Positions 1 through 7,560 of a stretch of DNA of 50,236 nt are shown here, in pieces. The stretch's first letter is position 1. Each line of letters starts with the position of its first letter. The translations under genes and the position numbers were made by a program. The DNA lies in the NCBI GenBank assembly GCA_016124855.1, contig WGMX01000046.1, positions 1-50,236 on the forward strand, given 5' to 3'. Source of the stretch: Anaerolineaceae bacterium (GTDB taxonomy: Bacteria; Chloroflexota; Anaerolineae; Aggregatilineales; Phototrophicaceae). The notes beneath the pieces were generated by a model. That model was not told the DNA's origin, did not search any database, and was given only the letters and a program-made list of their open reading frames with translations.

Positions 1-104
1 TAGTTGATCTCGTCGTAGCCGATGTAATTCCAGTTGTGGGGCAGTTCACCGAGGTTTTGTGCTGCATCGACTTTGATATTCACTGCTTCGGGGGTTGTGA
101 CCAT
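1..104 (-). CDS. Partial glycoside hydrolase (GH39-like beta-xylosidase), N-terminus only
   Basis: Only the first 34 codons are present, and the gene continues beyond the left edge. The peptide begins MVTTPEAVNIKVDAAQNLG and contains a PHNWNYIGYDEIN segment. A leading valine/aspartate strand followed by a 'LPH-x-W-xx-IGYDE-N' segment resembles the N-terminus of GH39-type beta-xylosidases, which remove terminal xylose or related sugars from oligosaccharides. This is family-pattern recognition on a short stretch and no catalytic residue is visible. A weak purine-rich AAGGTCAGGCG lies just before the ATG. It would be read in the same direction as the downstream M3 peptidase, with a hairpin element between them. 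Confidence 0.5.
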   Translation of the reverse strand, partial: MVTTPEAVNIKVDAAQNLGELPHNWNYIGYDEIN

Positions 105-133
105 CGCCTGACCTTATTCTGCATACGTAATAA

Positions 134-159
134 GGACGCACAGCCGTGCGTCCCTTACA
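134..159 (-). repeat. GTAG-foot hairpin element (copy 1)
   Basis: Perfect 8-bp stem GGACGCAC / GTGCGTCC with a 4-nt loop. On the minus strand it is preceded by TTGTAAG, a variant of the TGTAG foot seen in the other copies. It lies between the M3 peptidase stop and the start of the partial glycosidase gene. There is no U-tract of the kind an intrinsic terminator needs. Confidence 0.6.
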
Positions 160-168
160 AACCCTAAA

Positions 169-1884
169 TTATTTAACCTGTTCCAGTTCGTGGATGCGCT
201 TTTCGCTGAGTTCAACCAGTTCGCCCAACGTTCCGGCATCGAAAGCAAATTTTGCGCCGGCTGCCGCGAACAGTTCGGGGAGTGGTTTGGTATCGCCTAA
301 ACTCAAGGCATAACGATAATCGCGCACGGCCTTTGCCTTGTCGGTCATGGAATTGCGCCAGACTTGCATCGCGCCGATTTGCGCCAGTCCATAATCCACA
401 TAGTAGAAGGGGATTTGGAAAATGTGCAGTTTGCGATGCCAGCCGGTTACGCGCGAATCTTCCAATCCACTCCAATCGACACCGGGGATGAAACGTCCCC
501 ACAGGTCGCCCCATGTGGCGTCACATTTGGCCGGATCGGATGCATCCTGCGGATTACTATATACCCAATGTTGGAAGGCATCGACCACTGCCATGAACGG
601 CCAGAACAGAATGTTTTGCTCAAGGTGTTCGATCTCGGCACGGGCGGCTTCCTGCGGTGTATAGTAGCCGCCTTCACTGGCTGCTAAGTATGGCGCGGCT
701 AACAGTTCCATCGACATCGAGGCGACTTCCGCAATTTCCGATGTGTATTCCCACTGCTGCGAATAAGGCAGGTTGAGCGCTTCGAACAAGTGGAAAGCGT
801 GTCCGGCTTCGTGCAGCAGGGTTTGGACGTCGTCCTGTGTGCCAACGGCGTTCATGAAAATAAATGGACGTTTAGCCTGAACCAGAGCGGCTTGGTAGCC
901 ACCGGGTGCTTTGCCCTTGCGGTTATCCAGATCAAGCAGGCCATCTTTGCGCATGATGCTGAAGTAATCACCGAGTTCAGGATCAACTTTGTGCAGAATA
1001 TTGTCGGCTTTGCTCACCAATTCTTCGACTGTTTGGAACGGATGCAGCGGTGGGCGGCTGGGCGGATAAACGTCATCGCGGTCTAAGTCCCAAGGACGCA
1101 GGGTATCTACACCGAGTTTTTGGCGCTGTCGTTCGTAGATGCGGGTGGCGGCAGGCACGACCACTTTTTCAATGGCATCATGGAAGGTCAAGCAGTCGTC
1201 AGGTGTGTAATCAAAGCGTTTGAACTGCTTCCAGCGCAAATCGCGGAAGTTGTCGTAGCCGGCGTTCTTCGCCATTTGCTCGCGCAGCGGCAGGAATTTT
1301 GTCCACAGTTCATTGAGGGCGGGACGATCTGCCAAGCGGCGTTCGGCAATGGCTTTCCACACTTTTTCGCGCAGTGTGCGATCATCCGATTGCAGCTTGA
1401 GTTTCAACTGTGTAATGGTCAGCTCTTGGCCTTCCCACACGACGGTTTGAGCGCCCACAATTTGGTTGTATTGAATGGCGAGTTCGCGTTCTTTGGTGAC
1501 CAGCGGCACATTTGCCTCGCGGAAAATCTCGGCTTCGGTCTGGATGTTGCGCATGGCATTTTCAAAACCTGATGGAGCCAGTTCACTCCTCAGCAGTTTT
1601 TCTTTCATCTTTTGTTCTTGAATCGATGATGGCTCCGCAATGTTGACTAAGAAGTTTTGCAGGCGTGTAACCGCTTCTTGATCTTCAGTGTTCACGGTGG
1701 TAGCGATTTCTAAGCGGTTGCCGGTTTCACTGAGCAAACGGATGAGCTGTGTCCAGTCGGCTAACCAAGTTTCAATGTTATTTGCATCAATCGGACGTGC
1801 CAGCAGTTCGGCATAAACCGGTTCGATCTGTGACCATGACCAATTCATAAATTCAAGGGTGGTGTTAGGGAGCGTTCCCAGCAT
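169..1884 (-). CDS. M3 family oligoendopeptidase
   Basis: A 571-aa zinc metallopeptidase of family M3 (thimet/PepF clan), predicted to be cytoplasmic and to cleave short peptides. The HExxH zinc site is visible as HEAGH with H358, E359 and H362, followed by the helical FHLFEALNLPYSQQ stretch. The third ligand is expected in the downstream SEIAEVASMSMELL segment, where the E-V-A-S-M-S-M-E pattern is typical of the family. Length fits the family. The start is supported by AGGAAG about five bases upstream of the ATG. It has no signal peptide. A second, more PepF-like M3 enzyme sits at 19969-21774; the two differ in sequence, so they are not a recent duplication. It probably works with the peptide importer components in this window, which is inference. 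Confidence 0.9.
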   Translation of the reverse strand: MLGTLPNTTLEFMNWSWSQIEPVYAELLARPIDANNIETWLADWTQLIRLLSETGNRLEIATTVNTEDQEAVTRLQNFLVNIAEPSSIQEQKMKEKLLRSELAPSGFENAMRNIQTEAEIFREANVPLVTKERELAIQYNQIVGAQTVVWEGQELTITQLKLKLQSDDRTLREKVWKAIAERRLADRPALNELWTKFLPLREQMAKNAGYDNFRDLRWKQFKRFDYTPDDCLTFHDAIEKVVVPAATRIYERQRQKLGVDTLRPWDLDRDDVYPPSRPPLHPFQTVEELVSKADNILHKVDPELGDYFSIMRKDGLLDLDNRKGKAPGGYQAALVQAKRPFIFMNAVGTQDDVQTLLHEAGHAFHLFEALNLPYSQQWEYTSEIAEVASMSMELLAAPYLAASEGGYYTPQEAARAEIEHLEQNILFWPFMAVVDAFQHWVYSNPQDASDPAKCDATWGDLWGRFIPGVDWSGLEDSRVTGWHRKLHIFQIPFYYVDYGLAQIGAMQVWRNSMTDKAKAVRDYRYALSLGDTKPLPELFAAAGAKFAFDAGTLGELVELSEKRIHELEQVK

Positions 1885-1991
1885 GAGACTTCCTTTCGCA
1901 TTTACTTAAACACAAATATGATACTCTAGGAAAGAAATACTTGCTGCAATATTGGTCTGCTTAGTTTGGATAGGCAGCTTAAAGGGATTAC

Positions 1992-2006
1992 CCCTAAGAG
2001 TTAGGG
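1992..2006. promoter_or_regulatory. Short palindrome in divergent promoter region
   Basis: CCCTAA-GAG-TTAGGG is a 6-bp perfect inverted repeat between the divergent M3 peptidase and ABC-2 permease genes. It could be an operator or a small hairpin in the permease leader. A CCCCTA/TAGGGG palindrome with a longer spacer lies in the peptide-importer promoter at 30166-30186, but the spacing differs, so a shared regulator is only a guess. Confidence 0.25.
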
Positions 2007-2065
2007 CGGGTCTTAATTTCCAACTTGATATAGGCTATTCATAAAACTAACAATCTGAACAACCC

Positions 2066-3082
2066 ATGACCTCATTTCAACTGCCTTCCACCATTTTTCC
2101 TGAGAACGCCATCAAACGGGCTGAACTGATTTATCAACGGCGAGCTGAAAAAAGGCCGCGCGCGTGGAGGCGCTGGTTGAATGTCCTCGTGAAGTGGGTG
2201 ACGATTACGATTGTCATCATTTTTGTCGCAACCCTGCTGCTGGCTTCGATCACACAGCGTGATCCAACACCCATCTTCAGTCTACTTGGCCCGCTGCCAG
2301 CGTTGTTGATTTTGTTCACCGTTTTTTATGACATTGCGTTGATGTTTCGGACGATTGCCTCAGGCGCGAACAGCATTTCCCGCGAGAGGGAAGGTCAAAC
2401 GTGGGAGATGCTGGTACTCACCGGCGTGAATGCCCGCCAAATCGTGCGCGGTAAATGGTGGGCAACCGTGCAAAAGCAGTTCCCTCGTTATTTGATGCTC
2501 AGTTTTATCCGTGCAGGGGCGACTACTGCTTCGGCGGTGAGCCTGATCACAAATTACTACTATCTGTCTAACTATTACAACACGCGAATGCAGCTTCCGC
2601 ATCCGCTGATGATTGTCATCTCGATTTTGTTGGGGGTGGTGCTGACGGTCGCTAATTTGGGCTTTAGCGCAGCCTGCGGCCTGCTGGGATCGGCGGTGAG
2701 CAAACGCAGTTCAATGGCGGTTGCTCGTGGCGTTGCTAACCAGATTGTTCTTTCACTCGGACCGGCGCTTGCCGTTTTGTTTATCATCAGCCGCATTTAT
2801 TTTGTAACAACGCGTTACGATGCAACGTGGCAGTCAATTTACTCATTCTTTGCGTTGGGTACGGCTTCACTTATCGATAACGGCTTTAATTTATTAGCCA
2901 GTCCTCTCTATGTGCGTTACGCCTATTATAACGGTGAAAGCTATTCGCCGATTTTGCCTATCGAATGGGATTGGATTGTTGCAGCACTGCTTACGCTGGC
3001 TTGGTATATCGTTTTAACGCGGTTTGCACTGTGGCGGGCGGAGAAACGGGCTGTTAGCGCATTAGCGACGCCTGTGAGTTAG
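2066..3082 (+). CDS. ABC-2 type transporter permease-like membrane protein
   Basis: A 338-aa integral membrane protein with about six hydrophobic segments, the first near residues 40-65 and the last near 305-325. After the second segment it carries a cytoplasmic ISREREGQTWEMLVLTG stretch followed by RQIVRGKWW. This is the hallmark coupling region of ABC-2 permeases, in which 'I-S-R-E-R-E-x-G-T-x-E-L-L-L-x-T' is followed by a 'G-K' pair. No ATPase gene is adjacent, so its partner and substrate are unknown. No strong ribosome binding site precedes the ATG; the start was chosen because it gives a conventional charged N-terminus before the first membrane segment. Confidence 0.65.
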   Translation: MTSFQLPSTIFPENAIKRAELIYQRRAEKRPRAWRRWLNVLVKWVTITIVIIFVATLLLASITQRDPTPIFSLLGPLPALLILFTVFYDIALMFRTIASGANSISREREGQTWEMLVLTGVNARQIVRGKWWATVQKQFPRYLMLSFIRAGATTASAVSLITNYYYLSNYYNTRMQLPHPLMIVISILLGVVLTVANLGFSAACGLLGSAVSKRSSMAVARGVANQIVLSLGPALAVLFIISRIYFVTTRYDATWQSIYSFFALGTASLIDNGFNLLASPLYVRYAYYNGESYSPILPIEWDWIVAALLTLAWYIVLTRFALWRAEKRAVSALATPVS

Positions 3083-3100
3083 GAAATGATCTAAATGAAA

Positions 3101-3132
3101 CCTTTCAAAAGTTCATAATGGACTTTTAAAGG
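3101..3132 (+). terminator. Hairpin after permease gene
   Basis: Arms CCTTTCAAAAGT and ACTTTTAAAGG pair with a single bulged C, 18 bases past the permease stop. The following sequence is AT-rich (ATTTAATTT) but lacks a clean U-run. Likely a terminator. The rest of the gap to 3321 holds two small palindromes, GATAC/GTATC and GCCTAC/GTAGGC (3264-3279), the latter possibly an operator for the MFS gene. Confidence 0.4.
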
Positions 3133-3321
3133 ATTTAATTTATATTGAGAGCCGTTGTGATTCAATTTCAGACCTTCGTAGAGTTTATCGTGCCTGTTGT
3201 TTTGATACGATAGGTATCGCTTCGTTTTCATCACCTATTTTCAAATGAACAGCTCAAGAATATGCCTACCTGTGTAGGCTAAATTCTATTTGCTGATCCA
3301 CGCTGTGAAGGACTGATATTC

Positions 3322-4653
3322 GTGAATAGCAATCGTTATCTCACCGCTTTTGGAATCATGTGGTTCGGGCAGACCATCTCGCTCATCGGAACCAGCATGA
3401 GCAGTTTCGCACTGATGATCTGGGTTTGGAAAGAAACTGGTCAAGCCACCGCTACCGTACTCACGGGCATTTCTGGCTTAATCCCTTCGCTGATCGTTGG
3501 CTTGGTGACAGGCGTATTGATTGACCGGTGGGATCGCAAGTGGGTCATGCTGCTCAGCGATCTAGCGGCAGGCGTATCCACCGTAATCATTTTTCTACTG
3601 TTTTCCAGTCAGCAGTTGCAAGTCTGGCATCTGTATGTAACATCAGCCATCGCTGGAGCAGCAGGCACATTTCAATATCTGGCTTATTCCGCTTCGATTA
3701 CCTTGATGATTCCAAAATCACAGTACGCCCGTGCCAGTGGCCTACAGTCGCTTTCTGAATACGGCTCGAAAATCGGTGCGCCAATTATCGCCGGCATTCT
3801 GATTGGCATCATCGGCGTATCGGGTATTCTGCTGATCGACCTCGTTACCTTTTTGTTCGCAGCGACCACGCTTTTGCTCATCCATGTGCCCAATCCCACG
3901 CAGACACCACAGGCCAAAGCCACACGTGGAACTTTTCTGCAAGAAGCAGTCATTGGCTTTCGGGCTATCTTCGCGCGACCCGGCCTACTCGGTCTGCTGG
4001 TGATCTTGTTGTCATTTACGACCGCTGAATCACTGGGTTATCCACTCATCCTGCCCATGATTTTGGCGCGAACAGGCAACAACGAACTGATACTCGGAAC
4101 GGTACAATCGGTCTTGGGGATCGGCGGGGTCATCGGGGCAATCTTACTGACCATTTGGGGCGGCCCGCGTCGCAAAGTGTACGGGGTTCTTGTCGGTGTT
4201 GCCTTGACGAGCTTATTGGGCGACTCATTGATGGGTCTTGGTCAAAGTCTTCCGGTGTGGGTGATCGCCGCTATCTTTTTAGAGGTCTTTATCCCGGTCC
4301 TCTATGGATCGTATCAAGCCATCTGGCAAGCGAAGATCGAACCGGAAATTCAGGGACGTGTCTTTGCCGCCCGCGATTTGATGGTGCATATCGCCCAACC
4401 TATTGCGATGATTTTGACCGGACTGCTCGTGGACAAGCTGTTTGAACCTGCTTTAATGCCTAATGGCAGCCTCGCACCCATCTTTGGTGGCTTAGTGGGT
4501 ACAGGTTCTGGTGCGGGCATGGGTTTGCTGCTGGTGATCGCGGGTTTGCTCAGCGCATTAGCAGGTCTGGCAGGCTTTGCCATTTCGTCAATACGTGAAG
4601 TCGAGATTCATTTACCCGATCATCAGCCTGTTACGGAAAGTGCAGCGACCTAA
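3322..4653 (+). CDS. MFS transporter (MFS_3/EntS-like exporter), paralogue A
   Basis: A 443-aa protein with about 12 hydrophobic segments. The intracellular loop between segments 2 and 3 carries the MFS signature (GVLIDRWDRKWVML), and a related loop appears in the second half (GRVFAARDLM). It opens with FGIMWFGQTISLIGTSMSSF, typical of the EntS-like branch that exports small hydrophobic compounds, including siderophores and drugs. It starts with GTG; GAAGGA lies nine bases upstream. It is clearly paralogous to the protein at 6209-7558: both share F-G-Q-x-I-S near the start, DRW-(D/N)-RK in the loop and SIWQAK/AIWQAK before the second-half loop. Substrate is unknown. Confidence 0.88.
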   Translation: MNSNRYLTAFGIMWFGQTISLIGTSMSSFALMIWVWKETGQATATVLTGISGLIPSLIVGLVTGVLIDRWDRKWVMLLSDLAAGVSTVIIFLLFSSQQLQVWHLYVTSAIAGAAGTFQYLAYSASITLMIPKSQYARASGLQSLSEYGSKIGAPIIAGILIGIIGVSGILLIDLVTFLFAATTLLLIHVPNPTQTPQAKATRGTFLQEAVIGFRAIFARPGLLGLLVILLSFTTAESLGYPLILPMILARTGNNELILGTVQSVLGIGGVIGAILLTIWGGPRRKVYGVLVGVALTSLLGDSLMGLGQSLPVWVIAAIFLEVFIPVLYGSYQAIWQAKIEPEIQGRVFAARDLMVHIAQPIAMILTGLLVDKLFEPALMPNGSLAPIFGGLVGTGSGAGMGLLLVIAGLLSALAGLAGFAISSIREVEIHLPDHQPVTESAAT

Positions 4654-4682
4654 TGTGCGGTTTTAGGTTAGTTTATTCGAAC

Positions 4683-4711
4683 TTGCCTGTATAGCCTTTT
4701 TGTTCTATACT
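4683..4711 (+). promoter_or_regulatory. Candidate promoter for PPOX gene
   Basis: TTGCCT and TATACT are separated by 17 bases. Transcription from here would give a 5' leader of about 200 nt that contains the paired hairpins at 4804-4865. A second, weaker possibility (TTGATG, 16 bases, TATAGT) lies just downstream. Confidence 0.4.
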
Positions 4712-4803
4712 GTAAGGTCGATATGGATTTCGCGCTTCGTTTTGATGCTGCATATGCATTTGTTATAGTTAGAATTTGTCCGAATATTCAATATGCTTCT
4801 CTC

Positions 4804-4828
4804 GGACGGCATGTATGCCGTCCCTACA
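4804..4828 (-). repeat. GTAG-foot hairpin element (copy 2, left half of inverted pair)
   Basis: Perfect 9-bp stem GGACGGCAT / ATGCCGTCC with a 2-nt loop. The minus-strand foot TGTAGG lies at 4823-4828. It faces copy 3, so the two feet (CGTCCCTAC and GTAGGGACG) also form a 9-bp inverted repeat with each other. Confidence 0.7.
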
Positions 4829-4841
4829 AAGAGCCTTCTTC

Positions 4842-4865
4842 GTAGGGACGCGATATATCGCGTCC
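4842..4865 (+). repeat. GTAG-foot hairpin element (copy 3, right half of inverted pair)
   Basis: A 20-bp perfect palindrome of the form GGACGCGAT-AT-ATCGCGTCC, preceded by GTAG on the plus strand. It forms an inverted pair with copy 2, an arrangement like REPIN/BIME doublets. It lies in the predicted leader of the PPOX gene and happens to be open in that gene's frame. Confidence 0.7.
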
Positions 4866-4925
4866 GGCATTTCTATCTTAACTTTCAGACAGAGTCTGAA
4901 CCAATCAATCAACGAAAGCAGAACG

Positions 4926-5543
4926 ATGAGCGCATTTAAACACGTCATTCAGAACGAAGCCGAACTCCGAGAAATTCTAGGTTATGCAGGGCGAGCCGCA
5001 CAGAACAAGGTTCTCGCCGAAATTGATGATATATGCCGCGCCTTTATTGAGACATCACGATTTGTATTGCTCGGCACTACCGACAGCCGTGGCAATATGG
5101 ATGTTTCGCCAAAGGGTGATCCGGCGGGGTTTGTGCAAGTCATGGATAACAAAACACTGCTGATTCCAGACCGTCCCGGTAATCGTCGCGGCGATACGCT
5201 GTCGAACATCGTGCAAAATCCCGATATCGGGCTGTTGTTTCTCGTGCCGGGGCGCAGCGATTCGCTGCGGATCAATGGAACAGCTCAGATCGTGCGCGAC
5301 GATGAGGTGCGGGAACGCTTCATCATGCAGGGCAAGACACCCATTTTTGTGATCGCGGTGACGGTCAAAGAAGCGTTTTTTCACTGCACCAAATGTGTAC
5401 TGCGTTCGGGGTTGTGGTCATCTGAACGCGAACACGATGAGTTAGTATCGTTTGGAGAAGCTATCGTTAGACACGCCAAACTCGACATCAGCATTGAAGA
5501 AGCCGATGTGATGGTGAGCGAGGAGAAAAATGAGCTGTATTAG
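4926..5543 (+). CDS. Pyridoxamine 5'-phosphate oxidase-family flavoprotein
   Basis: A 205-aa protein of the PPOX/FMN-binding split-barrel superfamily (MSMEG_1061-like subgroup). It begins MSAFKHVIQNEAELREILG. The central barrel carries FVLLGTTDSRGNMDVSPKGDPAGFVQV and then LLIPDRPGNRRGDTLSNI, followed by the NPDIGLLFLVPG strand; the arginines and lysine in these loops are where this family binds the FMN phosphate. The C-terminal part has HCTKCVLRSGLW. The substrate of this subgroup is not established. The frame stays open upstream to 4776, but that extension is encoded by the hairpin pair and is not protein-like. The gene lies between two MFS paralogues and directly precedes an ABM-type monooxygenase, suggesting a shared detoxification or redox role. 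Confidence 0.8.
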   Translation: MSAFKHVIQNEAELREILGYAGRAAQNKVLAEIDDICRAFIETSRFVLLGTTDSRGNMDVSPKGDPAGFVQVMDNKTLLIPDRPGNRRGDTLSNIVQNPDIGLLFLVPGRSDSLRINGTAQIVRDDEVRERFIMQGKTPIFVIAVTVKEAFFHCTKCVLRSGLWSSEREHDELVSFGEAIVRHAKLDISIEEADVMVSEEKNELY

Positions 5544-5574
5544 ACACGGGCGAGACCAAAACCCTGAAAGGTGA

Positions 5575-5895
5575 ATGATGTACGGCTTAACTGGAAAAAT
5601 GATCGCCCAATCGGGTCAGCGCGATACCTTAATCGGCTATTTGCTGCAAGCCGCCAAAGGCATGGAGGTGGTTGAAGGCTGCTATCTATATGTCGTGAGC
5701 AGCGCCGATGATGACCCCAACGGGATTTGGATAACTGAGGTTTGGCGGGACAAAGCCGCTCATGATGTATCGCTTCAGTTGGAAGGGGCGCAAGAATTGA
5801 TTGCCAAAGCCCGACCCATAATTGCGGGCTTCGGTGAACGCTTTGAGTCAACACCCGTTGGCGGCAAAGGTCTGCCTGAAGATGCTGTTCAATAA
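5575..5895 (+). CDS. ABM-type (antibiotic biosynthesis monooxygenase-like) small protein
   Basis: A 106-aa single-domain protein with the dimeric alpha/beta barrel pattern of the ABM superfamily: GKMIAQSGQRDTLIGYLL, then a strand GCYLYVVSS, then GIWITEVWRDKAAHDVSLQ. The 'I-x-E-x-W-x-D-x-x-A-x-x-x-H' motif is characteristic. Members are cofactor-free monooxygenases or quinol oxidases, but many are uncharacterised. Two ATGs occur in a row (5575 and 5578); GAAAGG at 5566-5571 fits the second better. The gene follows the PPOX gene by about 30 bases and is probably cotranscribed with it. Confidence 0.75.
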   Translation: MMYGLTGKMIAQSGQRDTLIGYLLQAAKGMEVVEGCYLYVVSSADDDPNGIWITEVWRDKAAHDVSLQLEGAQELIAKARPIIAGFGERFESTPVGGKGLPEDAVQ

Positions 5896-5945
5896 TTTGA
5901 TGGCTCACTTTGGTGTTTCCGCCGCCAATAATAGCCGGAAAATAA

Positions 5946-5969
5946 GCGGCGGCAGACCCCTTCCGCCGC
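5946..5969 (+). terminator. GC-rich hairpin after ABM gene
   Basis: GCGGCGG and CCGCCGC pair across a 10-nt loop, about 50 bases past the stop. No U-run follows, so the terminator assignment is tentative. The gap 5896-6208 also contains a heptamer array and an AT-rich stretch before the second MFS gene; I see no coding sequence in it. Confidence 0.4.
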
Positions 5970-5973
5970 CGTC

Positions 5974-6015
5974 GCTTAAAACTTGCGGCTTGAAACTTCT
6001 GACTTGTAACTGCTT
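5974..6015. repeat. Degenerate heptamer array (locus 1)
   Basis: Six successive 7-nt units: GCTTAAA, ACTTGCG, GCTTGAA, ACTTCTG, ACTTGTA, ACTGCTT. The consensus is roughly RCTTGNA. A related five-unit array occurs at 26358-26392. The pattern resembles the heptanucleotide STRR repeats described in cyanobacteria. Confidence 0.5.
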
Positions 6016-6208
6016 AATGGCAAACTTGGCGTCGGACATCCCATGACGCAAATTGCCGCAGTTCCAGCCGAACCAACCGCCGTTTGATGGGCTTTTTATG
6101 TCATTTTCGCCGATTAATTTGAATTTTTCGCCAAAATTGCCAAATCTTTTTTGAACTTTTCCCATCTAACCGCGTACATATAAAAGTGTGGTTAGGCTAG
6201 AGGGTATT

Positions 6209-7558
6209 ATGCAAAATCGTTTAAGTGGGATGCGCGCTTTTTATCTGGTTGCGTTCGGGCAGTTCATCTCGATCTTTGGCACGACTATGACGCAGTTCGG
6301 ACTCACCATCTGGTCGTGGAAGTTCGTCACCGAAGTTCAACCGACGACTGATCCGGCAACTGCTATGGCTTTAGTTGGTTTCTTCAACTTCGCGCCGGAA
6401 GTTTTGCTCAGTCCCATCAGTGGTGTACTGGTTGACCGTTGGAATCGCAAGCTGGTGATGATTCTCTCGGATGTCGCTGCTGGCCTCGCCACGATTGCTG
6501 TTTTCCTACTGTATTCCAGTGGTCAATTGCAGATGTGGCACTTGTATATCGCTGGAGCATGGACGGGCGCGTTCAAATCCTTCCAGTGGCCTGCTTACTC
6601 CGCTGCTATTTCGACCATGATTCCTAAGGAACAATATACCCGTGCTGATGGACTGTTGGGTTTGACTGAATCGCTTTCAGGTATTCTTGCGCCGCCGCTG
6701 GCTGGACTGCTGCTCGGTGTGATCGGTCTAACAGGCATTATGACCATCGATATTGTGACGTTTCTCGCCGCTGTTGCTGGCGTGCTGTTAGTAACTATCC
6801 CGCAGCCAACCGTCAGTGCTGAAGGGGAAGTCAAACGCAGCATTTGGAAAGATGCGGTTTTCGGTTTCCGTTTCATCTTGCAACGTCCGAGCTTACTCGG
6901 CTTGCAACTGGTATTTTTCTTTGGGAACCTACTCGGCAGCCTTACGGGAATGCTGCTTAATCCCATGATTTTGTCGCGCACGGGTAATAACGAAGTCATC
7001 TTGAGTTTTGTTCAAGCTGGCTTCGGCGCAGGAGCTGTTGTTGGCGGCTTGATTCTGGTTCGCACCGGAGGATTGAATCGCCGCACCAACGGCGTTATCT
7101 GGGGCTGGTTTTTAAGTGCATGGTTTGGTCTGGTTTTGTTGGGTATGGGACGCACGTTACCAGTTTGGTTAGTTGTCGTATTCGCTTCGGCTTTTGTGAA
7201 TGTATATATCAATGCTTCTAATCAATCCATCTGGCAAGCTAAAGTGCCGCCTGATTTGCAGGGTCGCGTTTTCTCGGCGCGCCGGATGATCGCCCAAGTG
7301 GTTGGGCCATTGGGTATTTTGCTTTCTGGCCCGTTGGCTGATCGACTTTTCGAACCCGCCATGCGCGAAGGCGGGAGTTTGACTGGCACATTTGGTTGGC
7401 TGGTGGGTGTTGGGCCGGGGGCCGGTATGGCGCTGCTGATGGTCATATCCGGCGTGATGATTATGATACTTGCTCTCATTGCTTACCGCGTTCGCGTCAT
7501 CCGCAACGCCGAGGACATCCTGCCCGATCATGATGTACCCAAGCCCGCCGTCGCTTGA
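6209..7558 (+). CDS. MFS transporter (MFS_3/EntS-like exporter), paralogue B
   Basis: A 449-aa protein with about 12 membrane segments. It begins MQNRLSGMRAFYLVAFGQF and carries the A-loop GVLVDRWNRKLVMI and the second-half loop GRVFSARRMIAQ. Its N-terminal F-G-Q-F-I-S-I-F-G-T-T-M and central YSAAISTMIPKEQYTRADGL match paralogue A closely in arrangement. The C-terminal GPLADRLFEPAM segment also parallels the LFEPALM segment of paralogue A. The start at 6209 is preferred over a GTG 21 bases upstream because GAGGG lies immediately before it. It is probably a drug or metabolite exporter; the substrate is unknown. The gene ends three bases before the convergent phosphoesterase. Confidence 0.88.
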   Translation: MQNRLSGMRAFYLVAFGQFISIFGTTMTQFGLTIWSWKFVTEVQPTTDPATAMALVGFFNFAPEVLLSPISGVLVDRWNRKLVMILSDVAAGLATIAVFLLYSSGQLQMWHLYIAGAWTGAFKSFQWPAYSAAISTMIPKEQYTRADGLLGLTESLSGILAPPLAGLLLGVIGLTGIMTIDIVTFLAAVAGVLLVTIPQPTVSAEGEVKRSIWKDAVFGFRFILQRPSLLGLQLVFFFGNLLGSLTGMLLNPMILSRTGNNEVILSFVQAGFGAGAVVGGLILVRTGGLNRRTNGVIWGWFLSAWFGLVLLGMGRTLPVWLVVVFASAFVNVYINASNQSIWQAKVPPDLQGRVFSARRMIAQVVGPLGILLSGPLADRLFEPAMREGGSLTGTFGWLVGVGPGAGMALLMVISGVMIMILALIAYRVRVIRNAEDILPDHDVPKPAVA

Positions 7559-7560
7559 GC

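Noticed and set aside
1120..1572. 150-codon frame on the plus strand inside the M3 peptidase gene
   Set aside because: It lies entirely antisense to a well-supported gene and has no recognisable motif.
4776..4925. In-frame N-terminal extension of the PPOX protein
   Set aside because: The extra 50 codons are encoded by the paired hairpin element and lack protein character; the family-like N-terminus begins at 4926.
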